Shown here piece by piece: positions 9,032-17,348 of a DNA stretch of 64,000 nt; the first letter of the stretch is position 1, and every line of letters starts with the position of its first letter. The DNA is from Niallia circulans NBRC 13626. GTDB lineage: Bacteria; Bacillota; Bacilli; Bacillales; Cytobacillaceae. The stretch covers positions 1-64,000 of the forward strand of contig NZ_BCVE01000010.1 in assembly GCF_001591585.1 (NCBI RefSeq), given 5' to 3'. Under the pieces are notes generated by a model. It was not told the DNA's origin. It ran no database searches and worked only from the letters and a program-made list of their open reading frames with translations. Made by a program: the position numbers and the translations under genes.

Positions 9032-10024
9032 TCATCCTTGAAACAACTCCACATTGACCACATTGTCCGGTCTCTCTTTTTTAAGTGTTCTTTCTATGTC
9101 TGACACTACTTTCTCTCCCATTCCTCTTAAGCATTCCATTGTATAGGCGGAAGTGTGCGGGGTCACCAGAACATTTTCATATTGGAAAAAGGGATGGGTT
9201 TTATCCACTGGTTCCCCTTCTAAAACATCTGTTGCGAGCCCTGCAATTTTGCCGCTCTCCAATGCCCGCAATACAGCATCCTGCGCCCACAATTCGCCAC
9301 GTGCCGTATTAGTGAGATACACCCCTTCTTTCATTAAAGAAAATTCGTGATCAGACAGAAGATGGTAGCTTTCCTCATTAACAAATGCATTTAATGAAAT
9401 AATATCGGACTGTTTTAATAATTCTTCTAAAGAAACACTTTCCGCACCTTTTTGTTCCAGTTCCTCTTTTGTTTGATAGGGGTCATATGCTAGTAATCTA
9501 GCATTAAAGCCATCCTTGAAAATCTCGCCAACTCTGCTTCCTATATTCCCTAATCCAATTACACCAACTGTTTTCCCATTGATTTGATGTCCAACAAATT
9601 GAGCCCGATCTGCCCAACGGCCTTCTCTTGCTGCCGTTGCTGCTGGATATGTTTTTCTCACTACTGCTAAGAGGTTAGTAACTGCATTTTCCGCTACAGC
9701 ATCTCTTTCTACTAATGCGGATACAATGGTCACAATCGTCCCTTTTTCTGTTGCAGCTTCTATATCAATGTTGTTATAGCCAATCCCATGTCGGGATATA
9801 ATCAGTGTTTCGTCCTTTTGTTCAAAGAATTCCCTCGTAAAAAAAGGAGTAACGCTGGATATAATGATCGTAAATCCCTGCAATTTTTCAGCTAGCTCTT
9901 TTCCCGAAATATTTACAGGGAAGGTAAATCTTTTTATCTCTCCAATGCTTTCAAGACGTTCTATTTGATCAGGGAATCTTTCTCCAAAACTACTTGAATT
10001 TACAATTGCAATTTTGTTTGCCAT
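9032..10024 (-). CDS. Second D-isomer-specific 2-hydroxyacid dehydrogenase
   Basis: 330 residues, clearly divergent from the dehydrogenase at 7365. The NAD-binding motif is GVIGLGNIGSR. The catalytic Arg is in NTARGELW, Glu in DVLEGEP and His in TPHTSAY. ATG 10024 follows AAGGAAC. Two different 2-hydroxyacid dehydrogenases in one PTS operon suggest two keto-group reductions (for example 2-keto- and 2,5-diketo-type intermediates). This is inference. Confidence 0.85.
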   Translation of the reverse strand: MANKIAIVNSSSFGERFPDQIERLESIGEIKRFTFPVNISGKELAEKLQGFTIIISSVTPFFTREFFEQKDETLIISRHGIGYNNIDIEAATEKGTIVTIVSALVERDAVAENAVTNLLAVVRKTYPAATAAREGRWADRAQFVGHQINGKTVGVIGLGNIGSRVGEIFKDGFNARLLAYDPYQTKEELEQKGAESVSLEELLKQSDIISLNAFVNEESYHLLSDHEFSLMKEGVYLTNTARGELWAQDAVLRALESGKIAGLATDVLEGEPVDKTHPFFQYENVLVTPHTSAYTMECLRGMGEKVVSDIERTLKKERPDNVVNVELFQG

Positions 10025-10071
10025 TGCTTTGTTCCTTTCCGCTTAAATTGTGCATTACTGAACATATGGGG

Positions 10072-10114
10072 AAGGAATGAAATCACCTTTTAGAAAAAGG
10101 TACTTTCATTCCTT
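10072..10114 (-). other. Strong intercistronic hairpin between EIIB and dehydrogenase genes
   Basis: An AAGGAATGAAA arm pairs with TTTCATTCCTT, and an inner ACCTTTT pairs with AAAAGGT. The structure nearly fills the gap between the PTS genes and the downstream enzyme genes. No T-tract follows on the minus strand, so an mRNA processing or stabilising hairpin, or a leaky terminator, is more likely than a full stop. Confidence 0.6.
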
Positions 10115-10119
10115 GAGAA

Positions 10120-10614
10120 CTATTTCTTAATCGTTTTTAACCCATCCATCAATGGAACTTTTTTGCTGTCTGGAACCGTTTGGAAAAATATTTCGATTCC
10201 TTTGGCATCTAACGACTTTAAATGATCAACATCTGTTTCTGTTAACGCAACGGTAGGGATAACAAATTGTGCCTCTCCCTTTTTTGAAACGCCTCCTATA
10301 TTGAGCCTAGTAACAGGTAACCCCTGTTCCACAACTTCTTTCACACTAGCAATATATTTAAAAAGTAGGACAACGTTATCTTTTCCAAACTGATCGCTAT
10401 TCCATTTTTCAACTACTTCTTGATTGCTGTATACCTGAATCTTCAATCCAGAAGTAGAGTTTGTATTTATATAAATATCTTTCATAAATTCATCAGATGC
10501 TGTTTCGTTGTCAATAACATAAAGGGCATTAGTCCCTAAACCTTTTGACCATTTTGTCATTACTTGTCCATGAATTAAGCGATCATCTACTCTTACTAAA
10601 TTGATTTTCCCCAT
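10120..10614 (-). CDS. Mannose-family PTS EIIB
   Basis: A 164-residue cytosolic EIIB of the mannose/fructose/sorbose family. The phosphorylated His is in VDDRLIHGQV (His15), as in all family members. It takes phosphate from EIIA (next gene upstream) and passes it to the incoming sugar held by EIIC/EIID. ATG 10614 follows AAAAAGGAGG. It is the fourth PTS gene of the operon (order EIIC-EIID-EIIA-EIIB). Confidence 0.92.
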   Translation of the reverse strand: MGKINLVRVDDRLIHGQVMTKWSKGLGTNALYVIDNETASDEFMKDIYINTNSTSGLKIQVYSNQEVVEKWNSDQFGKDNVVLLFKYIASVKEVVEQGLPVTRLNIGGVSKKGEAQFVIPTVALTETDVDHLKSLDAKGIEIFFQTVPDSKKVPLMDGLKTIKK

Positions 10615-10641
10615 GCTGGCCTCCTTTTTCAGATTAGATAT

Positions 10642-11055
10642 TTATTTCTTTAAGAAATTCCGATTCAAATGATGAATTCCACTTGTACCTGTTCCCTGCA
10701 CTGTTTCGATTAAATTATTGGTATCTTCTACTGTTTGGTAGAAAGTTAATAATTCAATTAACATCGGCATATTGATACCGGTTAATATGTGTAAGTCATA
10801 CTTGCTTAATAACGATAAAGATACATTAGAAGGGCTGCCGCCCAATAAATCTACAAGTAAAATGGTTTCCAAGCCGTTTTTCTCATTCTCTTCCATTATT
10901 TTACTTGCATCCTCACGCAAATCATCTACTGATTCACCTGGTCGCAGTGCTAAAGCTCGTAAATTTCGCTGAGGTCCCATAATCATTTCTGCACTTTTAA
11001 TGAGCTCGATGCCGAATTCCCCATGTGTAATCACCAAAATTGCTCGATTTTCCAT
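10642..11055 (-). CDS. Mannose-family PTS EIIA
   Basis: A 137-residue EIIA-Man domain protein. The phospho-acceptor His11 lies in VITHGEFG, and the LVDLLGGSPSN segment is typical of the family. It accepts phosphate from HPr. It sits between EIID and EIIB in one transcription unit. ATG 11055 follows AAAGGAGCAGG. Confidence 0.92.
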   Translation of the reverse strand: MENRAILVITHGEFGIELIKSAEMIMGPQRNLRALALRPGESVDDLREDASKIMEENEKNGLETILLVDLLGGSPSNVSLSLLSKYDLHILTGINMPMLIELLTFYQTVEDTNNLIETVQGTGTSGIHHLNRNFLKK

Positions 11056-11132
11056 ACACCTGCTCCTTTACTTTGGGATAATCTTATCAACTTTTTCCTT
11101 ACCTATATAATCACTTCTCAAAAATAATAGAT

Positions 11133-12002
11133 TTATAAAACTTTGATTGCACCGAGTACAATTAATGTACCAGTTAGCCATAATAATCCTTTGGTAATAT
11201 TAAAGCCTTTTTTATCGAAGTATAAGTAAACACCTAATACGGTTAATAAAGGCAGTAACCCTGGTAAAATTGAGTCTAAAATATCCTGCAGCACGAATTG
11301 TTTTTCTGATAGAGTAAAGGATAATGAGCTGCTTACTTTTACATAGGACCCTGCCAAGATGCCCATCATAAACAATCCAAGAACAGATAATGCGTCAATC
11401 ATCGTTTTAATACGGCTTCCTGCTAAAATTTCTTTGGCTGCATTACGTCCCAGCCCGTAGCCCATTCTGACAAAATAATAGCCATAAAGAAATGTTACGA
11501 GCGTGAAACCAAGGAACGGAAATAATGCTCCAAGAGGACTGCCTGCCATCGCCCATGGCAAAGCGATTGCTATAAAAATATACTGGACAGTACCGGAGTC
11601 AATCGCATCTCCAATCCCTGCTAGAGCACCCATCAATCCTACTTTTGTATTGTTAATCATGTCTGGACTCGGCGCTTCTTCCTCTTTTCCTTCAGCAAGT
11701 GCTTTCGCGCGGGATTCTTCAAGGGATGCTGTAATACCAGTCAATGTACCTCCGCCCCAAATGGCTTGCGTGTTAAAAAATAATAAGTGCCTTTGGTACG
11801 CCTCACTTAAATCTTTTTTATCTTTATATAATTTTTTCAGAATTGGCGTCATTCCAAATAAAAAGGAAGGAGCCACCATTCTATCAAAGGTATGCGGGAT
11901 CTCATTTGCCCACCACCATCTTGCCCAAGCCTTAAGCAAATCTTTTTTTGTAATTGGCTCAGGGTAATTCTCTGGACTTTGTTTCTTTTCTTCTGCGCTC
12001 AT
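11133..12002 (-). CDS. Mannose-family PTS EIID
   Basis: About 289 residues. The N-terminal cytosolic region is typical of EIID (LFGMTPILKKLY; FFNTQAIWGGGTLTG; glycine-rich GLMGALAGIGDAID), followed by hydrophobic segments to the C-terminus. With EIIC it forms the membrane translocator. ATG 12002 is chosen over the adjacent TTG 12005 because AGGTGG lies a better distance upstream. Confidence 0.92.
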   Translation of the reverse strand: MSAEEKKQSPENYPEPITKKDLLKAWARWWWANEIPHTFDRMVAPSFLFGMTPILKKLYKDKKDLSEAYQRHLLFFNTQAIWGGGTLTGITASLEESRAKALAEGKEEEAPSPDMINNTKVGLMGALAGIGDAIDSGTVQYIFIAIALPWAMAGSPLGALFPFLGFTLVTFLYGYYFVRMGYGLGRNAAKEILAGSRIKTMIDALSVLGLFMMGILAGSYVKVSSSLSFTLSEKQFVLQDILDSILPGLLPLLTVLGVYLYFDKKGFNITKGLLWLTGTLIVLGAIKVL

Positions 12003-12026
12003 CAATCAACCCACCTTTTTAAGTTC

Positions 12027-12794
12027 TTAAGCTGCTTCCTTCCCTCTCGTGAATAATACATACAGACCAGCAAGAATAGCACCGAAAATCGCATACGTTA
12101 CCGTATTAATCTGTAAGTCTTTTAAAGCAACACTCATGAAGTATGCTAGAAAAAAGAATAAAAGCAGTTCCTTTTTACCGATAACATGCATAATAACGGC
12201 AATACCCAGAGCAGCAAGACCGCCGCCAACTACTTCAAGCACGTGGATAATTGGACCATCGCTAATTGAATTAACAAAATCAGCAACAACCGGAGCTCCA
12301 TAGTAAAGAGCAATAAACACTAATGGAACATAAAGAATGAAACTTATGACAATCGGGATAATGATGACAGATGTAAATATTCCTCTGTCATTTACATCTG
12401 CTGCATATTTATCTAACACCCGTAATGCAAACGTATTCAAAAAGAAGCGGAATTGATAAGCATAACTACCTAGTATTCCAACTGGAACTGCGATAGCCAC
12501 TGCTTTTTCCGGTGTAAAATCCCCTAATACAGCTACTGTTACAGCAATAGCTGCCGCGATAGCAGGCTCACTTGGTAATGCACCTCCTGGCGCAACTGCG
12601 CCCATATAAACTAATTGAATTGCCGCTGTAATAATCATCGCTTCTGTTATATGTCCTGTTACAATTCCAACAACTAACCCTGTCATTAACGGGCTAAAGC
12701 GCAATGTTAAAGTTGCATAGCCTATCCCTCGGGACATAACGATTGCAACCCAAATGGCGATTATTAGTGCTTGACCAATGGATAGTGTTGCCAT
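12027..12794 (-). CDS. Mannose-family PTS EIIC
   Basis: An integral membrane permease of about 255 residues, with many hydrophobic segments and the EIIC-Man motif GAVAPGGALPSEPAIAAA. ATG 12794 has GGGAG upstream; the frame is open four codons further to a GTG lying within the ribosome binding region. It is the first PTS gene after the 6PGDH-like gene. Family members carry hexoses, amino sugars, gluconate and other sugar acids, so the fold does not fix the substrate. Confidence 0.9.
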   Translation of the reverse strand: MATLSIGQALIIAIWVAIVMSRGIGYATLTLRFSPLMTGLVVGIVTGHITEAMIITAAIQLVYMGAVAPGGALPSEPAIAAAIAVTVAVLGDFTPEKAVAIAVPVGILGSYAYQFRFFLNTFALRVLDKYAADVNDRGIFTSVIIIPIVISFILYVPLVFIALYYGAPVVADFVNSISDGPIIHVLEVVGGGLAALGIAVIMHVIGKKELLLFFFLAYFMSVALKDLQINTVTYAIFGAILAGLYVLFTRGKEAA

Positions 12795-12903
12795 TTGTCT
12801 TATCACTCCCTTATATTTTTAAAAATGTTCATAATTGCACAAATTACTACAACACTGTCCTCCTTCCGCAGAAAAATATGAAATAATTATATAAAATATA
12901 AAA

Positions 12904-13800
12904 TTACTTCCTAATCACACGGTGGCCGCCAAATTCATTACGGAGAGCAGCAACCACTTTCGCAGAAAAACTGTCCTCTTCCAGTGATCGGTTTCTCATC
13001 ATAAGCGACAAAGCAATAATGGGAACAGGAACTTCTAAATCTAATGCTGTTTCAACTGTCCACTTTGCCTCACCCGATGATGCTACCATTCCACGAATTT
13101 TTTCGAGTCTGGCATCTTTTTGGAAGGCAGATTCCATTAATTCCATAAGCCAGCTCCGAATGACAGAACCATTATTCCAGACAGCAGCGATTTTAGCTAA
13201 ATCAAAATCATACTGACTTTGATTCAGCACTTGAAATCCCTCACCAATTGCTTGCATAAAGCCATATTCAATTCCGTTATGAACCATTTTTAAGAAATGA
13301 CCGCTGCCAGATTCTCCTGCATATAAGTAACCATCTTGAGTAGAAACACTTTTAAATATTGGTTCTATTCGTTCAAAAATTTCCTGACTGCCTCCAATCA
13401 TTAAACATGCACCCTGGTTGGCGCCTAAAATTCCCCCTGATGTGCCGACATCTAAGAAATGAATGCCCTTTTCCTCAGCTAAGGCGGCACGGCGGATAGA
13501 GTCTTTATAATTTGCATTTCCTCCATCAATGACAATATCATCCGCTTTCATTTTTTCGAGCAGCTTTTCTATCACGATTTCACTTGGTTTTCCTGCTGTT
13601 ACCATTACCCATACTACTCTTGGAGATTGCATATTTATAAGCATTTGATCTATACTTTCCACAATATGTATCCCATTTTCATTCGCTCTATTTCTAGCAT
13701 CACTAGATTCGTCAAAACCATAGACAGAATGATGATTGTTTGCTAAGTTTAACGCAAGGTTAAATCCCATTTTTCCTAAACCAATCATTCCAATTTGCAT
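12904..13800 (-). CDS. Short-form 6-phosphogluconate dehydrogenase (GntZ/YqeC type)
   Basis: 298 residues from ATG 13800 (AAGGAGTGG upstream). The NADP-binding motif is IGLGKMGFNLA; the catalytic region holds DVGTSGGILGA and HFLKMVHNGIEYG. The length matches the short, NAD-preferring class rather than the 470-residue GndA. It would convert 6-phosphogluconate to ribulose 5-phosphate and CO2. As first gene of the PTS operon it points to gluconate or a keto-gluconate as the imported sugar acid (inference). Confidence 0.85.
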   Translation of the reverse strand: MQIGMIGLGKMGFNLALNLANNHHSVYGFDESSDARNRANENGIHIVESIDQMLINMQSPRVVWVMVTAGKPSEIVIEKLLEKMKADDIVIDGGNANYKDSIRRAALAEEKGIHFLDVGTSGGILGANQGACLMIGGSQEIFERIEPIFKSVSTQDGYLYAGESGSGHFLKMVHNGIEYGFMQAIGEGFQVLNQSQYDFDLAKIAAVWNNGSVIRSWLMELMESAFQKDARLEKIRGMVASSGEAKWTVETALDLEVPVPIIALSLMMRNRSLEEDSFSAKVVAALRNEFGGHRVIRK

Positions 13801-14250
13801 CAAACCACTCCTTGTTTACAAACAGCTTATTCTTTGTAAATGCTTGTGACTTTGAAAAAGTATTACCATTTTTCTTTAATCTTACATTCAGATTATTTTA
13901 TGCATGAATCTACTTTTTTTCGTGTACAATTGCTAGGTTAATAGATAAATGGGCATAGCTTCCCTACGCTTATCTGCTTCGCTCATCGAGCATCCTAGAA
14001 ATGATGTACCAAATAAATCGGAACTTATTTATATGTCAGACAGCTCTTACAACTTTCCGGTCCATTCTAAGCTTAGTAACTACCGGAAATTTACTACTAT
14101 TTTTTCACAAAGTGATATTTACTAGCTAGAACACCGGTGGGCAAATATCATTTGTTAATTCAAATTATACACGTTTTTTCGAGTGAGTCAACCGAAAATA
14201 GACGAAATTTCGTATAAATACATTTTTTCGTGTGAAGGGAGTTTAAATTA
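13801..14250. promoter_or_regulatory. Divergent control region between 6PGDH operon and Xre regulator
   Basis: No gene is seen. A TTTTTTCG(T/A)GTG-like motif occurs near 13914-13926, 14172-14185 and 14223-14234. A palindrome ACGAAATTTCGT lies at 14202-14213. These are candidate operators for the adjacent Xre protein. Two more inverted repeats, TTCCGGT/ACCGGAA (about 14056-14089) and TGATATTTA/AAATATCA (about 14111-14152), may be RNA hairpins or remnants. Confidence 0.45.
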
Positions 14251-14697
14251 GTGAAAAAGATCGAACATATTGGGGAACGTATCAAATTATTAAGAGAAAA
14301 ACACGGATTGTCGCAAGCTGCTTTTGGAAAAAGAATTGGGGTATCTTCGGGAAATGTTGGAGACTGGGAAAGTGAGAAAAAGAAATCATTACCTGGAGCT
14401 AAGGCCATTTACACCATTGCGAAGGAATTTGAGGTATCTGCTGATTGGCTGCTTGCTGGAGAGGAATTTTTAGGAGATTCATCCTTAAAAAGCGGAAATA
14501 TAGTAATCCAGGATGACAAACCGTCAATCAGCACTAGTATAATAAAAGAACGAGAATCCATTAATGAACATGTAGCCAACGAAACACTAACAGAAGAAGC
14601 AAAAGAACTAGTTTCCATATTTAATGATTTAAATGAACGAGATGCTGCCGAATTATTAATGATTGCCCGAATGAAACGCGATTTTGAAAGTCGGTAA
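14251..14697 (+). CDS. Xre-family transcriptional regulator
   Basis: 148 residues from GTG 14251 (GAAGGGAG upstream). The N-terminal helix-turn-helix spans about residues 8-65 (LREKHGLSQAAFGKRIGVSS). The C-terminal part is acidic, has no recognised enzymatic domain and probably oligomerises, as in phage-repressor-like proteins. It is divergent from the 6PGDH/PTS operon. Repeated TTTTTTCG motifs in the shared region suggest self-regulation and control of that operon (inference). Confidence 0.85.
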   Translation: MKKIEHIGERIKLLREKHGLSQAAFGKRIGVSSGNVGDWESEKKKSLPGAKAIYTIAKEFEVSADWLLAGEEFLGDSSLKSGNIVIQDDKPSISTSIIKERESINEHVANETLTEEAKELVSIFNDLNERDAAELLMIARMKRDFESR

Positions 14698-14730
14698 CGG
14701 TCGACAATTCTTGTACTGGCATCGTTACCA

Positions 14731-14797
14731 AAGGGGGAATGGTTCTACCCAGTCATATCTTATGCCTATAACAGGGTAACAGTAGAACCACCCCTCC
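14731..14797. other. Inverted repeat downstream of the Xre gene
   Basis: GGTTCTAC (14741-14748) pairs with GTAGAACC (14782-14789), with weak extension by GGGG/CCCC on the outside. It could end the Xre transcript, but no T-tract follows. Confidence 0.3.
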
Positions 14798-14930
14798 GAT
14801 TCTCTTATATCCTCTCCTGCTAGATTTCAGACATTTCCTAATCCTTTGGAAAGAGGGATAAACTGTTCTATATAAATAATGGGACCTCATAGAAGCCTGT
14901 TTCTTTGAACCCACTATTCATTATAAGAGC

Positions 14931-15419
14931 CTATTGCCGGATATCCTTTCTATCTTCCATTGTTTTTCTTACCCTCCATGATTTGATAATCTGTGTCTCT
15001 AGGATATAGGGAGATACTTCCGTAAAGATTTTTTCTCCATTTTTAAAAATGATAGCGCTTTTAAATTTTTCATTGTGTTTTACTGGGTGTATGTGATCGA
15101 TATGCTCGGTGAAGATCCATTGACAGTGAAATTGCCTAGGAGCATGGGTGGGAAATGCATATATATTTCTTGGGGGGTTAATTGGCATAGGCAGTCTTTT
15201 CTGCATTCCTAATTTATATGTAATAGAACGACGTCTTCCATCAAAATCAGAACCTCCAATTAATAGATTCTCCTTGATTATGTCAAAGGGAGTTTCTTTG
15301 ACATACACAGTCCGATCTACTTCTTTTACCACTGTGCCATATTCGATTGCTTCCATGGGCATGATGGTCATCGTGCGTTCATTGGCAATATATTTATTTA
15401 AAATACACTCTTTCTTCAT
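14931..15419 (-). CDS. ComK-family transcription factor
   Basis: 162 residues from ATG 15419 (AGAAGGAGTG upstream; a longer frame reaches 15446 without a site). The order of conserved blocks matches ComK: an N-terminal strand region with IMPMEAIEYG, GGSDFDGRRRSITY, then PMPINPPRNIYAFPT, then QCxWI-like QFHCQWIF, HIHPV and the end QIIKSWRVRKTMEDR. ComK activates DNA-uptake genes in Bacillus. Many Bacillaceae carry two paralogues, and I cannot tell which this is. A small Xre protein gene lies 30 bp upstream on the same strand, so the two are probably co-transcribed. Confidence 0.85.
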   Translation of the reverse strand: MKKECILNKYIANERTMTIMPMEAIEYGTVVKEVDRTVYVKETPFDIIKENLLIGGSDFDGRRRSITYKLGMQKRLPMPINPPRNIYAFPTHAPRQFHCQWIFTEHIDHIHPVKHNEKFKSAIIFKNGEKIFTEVSPYILETQIIKSWRVRKTMEDRKDIRQ

Positions 15420-15449
15420 CTTTAACACTCCTTCTTTTTCACACACTTT

Positions 15450-15689
15450 TTAATCTAGTTCCTCCATCGTCTCTTTAATAAGAACTGCATCCAGCTGTAA
15501 ATCAAGTACTTCACAAATTTTGTATAGGGTACTTACTTTTGGTTCCTTTTGCCCTCTTTCAATTTGACCAAGGTGGGCATAGTGTAAGCCTGTTTCATCC
15601 GCAAGCTCAAACTGAGTGAGCTTTTTCTGTAACCTCCTCTCTTTAAGTAATTTATAATCAATACAACTTTTTTCCCCTCTTGTTTTCAA
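15450..15689 (-). CDS. Small Xre-type DNA-binding protein upstream of comK-like gene
   Basis: A 79-residue single-domain helix-turn-helix protein (LLKERRLQKKLTQFELADET, GQIERGQKEPKVSTLYKICE). TTG 15689 is chosen because GGAGGTGAT sits at standard distance; the GTG at 15698 lies inside that site. It precedes the ComK-like gene by 30 bp and may control it. This linkage differs from the autoregulated stand-alone comK of B. subtilis. Confidence 0.8.
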   Translation of the reverse strand: MKTRGEKSCIDYKLLKERRLQKKLTQFELADETGLHYAHLGQIERGQKEPKVSTLYKICEVLDLQLDAVLIKETMEELD

Positions 15690-15802
15690 ATTTATCACCT
15701 CCTTTAGAACTATTATGAAGGAAATGAATAACCAGTAAAACTTCCTATAGGCAGGAATTTGTTAACATTTTGTTAATTTTTAGGAATCAACTGTAAAAAC
15801 AG

Positions 15803-15848
15803 AAAAAAGACGGTTCGATGGAAGGTCATTGACCTCACAAGAACCGTC
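15803..15848 (-). terminator. Intrinsic terminator built from the GGACGGTTC dispersed element
   Basis: On the minus strand GACGGTTC (15848-15841) pairs with GAACCGTC (15816-15809), with an inner AGGTCA/TGACCT stem. TTTTTT follows (15808-15803). It ends the GGDEF-EAL gene. Confidence 0.75.
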
Positions 15849-17298
15849 CCTCTGCTTCCGTTAAAAATGAAAGTATTTCGCTTGGTGGAAGGGGTTTGCT
15901 ATATAAGTAGCCTTGTAGGTTAGTGCATCCTTTGCTTTTTAGGAAGTCAGACTGCTCATGGGTTTCTACTCCTTCTGCAATCACATTCATACCTAATTCC
16001 GATGCAAGGATGATAATCGCTGAAACAATGGCTGCATCTTCCTGACTAGCAGGAAGATGACTAATAAATGACTTATCAATTTTAATCGTATCTGCTTGAA
16101 ACTGTTTTAAGTACATGAAGGAAGCATATCCCGTTCCAAAGTCATCAATGGAGACTTTTATGCCCATGCTCCGCAATGTAGAAACCGTATCTCGAACGAG
16201 AAATTCATGGTTAGATAACACACTTTCTGTTATTTCTATTTCTAGGTATTCAGAAGAAATCTTATATTCCATCAGTTTTTTGCTCACTAGTGCAGCGAAA
16301 TCTTGTTTTAAGAGCTGTTTAATCGATACATTGATGGCGATGGGGATTTTTATATTTAACTTTTCCCATTCTTTTATTTGAGCACATGCTTCATTTAGAA
16401 TCCACTCACCAAGCAGTAAAATAAAGTCACTTTCCTCCGCTAGGGAAATAAAGGCTGCAGGACTGATTACCCCTTTCTCTGGCGAAATCCACCTAATTAA
16501 TGCTTCCACTCCAATAAAATTACCTGTTTCTATATTCACTTTAGGTTGGTAATAAAGAACAAACTCGTTTTCTTTCAGTGCTTTTTTTAGATTGCTCTTT
16601 AACTGAAAAGCACTGACAGCATTTTCATTCATTTTTGGATCATACAAATTAAAGGCATTGCCACCCACTTTCTTCATACTATACATAGCAATATCAGCAT
16701 TCTTCTTCAGTTCCTCAAACGTTTGGCCATGTTCCCCACTAAGACTTATACCGATGCTTCCATGGGTGGAAAATTCTTGACCATCTATAATGATCGGTTC
16801 TTCAATTGCTTGGAGAATTTTAGCAGCTAATGCACGTAACATGGATTTGCTAATATAATTACTAATTAATATAACAAATTCATCCCCGCCCATTCGTGCC
16901 ACCACATTCTTTTCACCAATGGCTTCTTGAATTCGTTTCCCTACTTCTTGTATTAACCTATCTCCTGATGAATGACCAAAAGTATCGTTATGTGGTTTTA
17001 AGTTATCTAAATCTAAAAACATAACTGCAAGGTGGCTCGTTTCTTGTAAGCGCTGCGAGAAGATCTCCTTTAAATACCGCAAATTCGGCAGATTTGTTAA
17101 ACTATCATAATTTGCTAGATATTTAATCTTTTCTTCATGGAAATGGCGTTCCAAAGCAATTCCTGTCAAATGACTAAAATCTTTTAACATTTCAATATCA
17201 GAATCCTTTGGTTCCAATGGTTCCTTATAATAAACAGCAAATGTTCCTAATAAGGAATCTTTAGATGAGATAATGGGCAATGACCAGCAGGAACGCAA
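15835..17298 (-). pseudogene. GGDEF-EAL part of a frameshifted c-di-GMP enzyme
   Basis: The downstream piece of a gene broken near 17375. It holds the end of a GAF domain (LRSCWSLPI), a GGDEF domain with intact MGGDEF, and an EAL domain with intact VEALIRW and DDFGTGYAS. Both cyclase and phosphodiesterase motifs are therefore preserved. No RxxD inhibitory site precedes GGDEF. Reading in this frame continues upstream of the apparent start at 17298 into GAF sequence (IKITADIETDPSWSNWRA), showing it was one protein with the gene at 17349. Either a sequencing error or a recent mutation could explain the break. Confidence 0.8.
15836..15858 (-). repeat. Dispersed GGGACGGTTC element, copy b
   Basis: The minus strand reads GAAGCAGAGGGACGGTTC then TTGTG, as in copy a. 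It overlaps the last codons (EAEGRFL) and provides the stop of the GGDEF-EAL gene. The inverted partner arm at 15809-15816 completes a hairpin, suggesting the full-length element is a hairpin/terminator cassette. Confidence 0.6.
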
Positions 17299-17348
17299 TC
17301 CATTCGCGAGTGCAATTGCCCTCCAATTTGACCAAGATGGATCTGTTT

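Noticed and set aside
8992-9063. N-terminal extension of the HAD protein
   Set aside because: It overlaps the previous dehydrogenase gene, lacks family similarity, and TTG 8991 has a good ribosome binding site.
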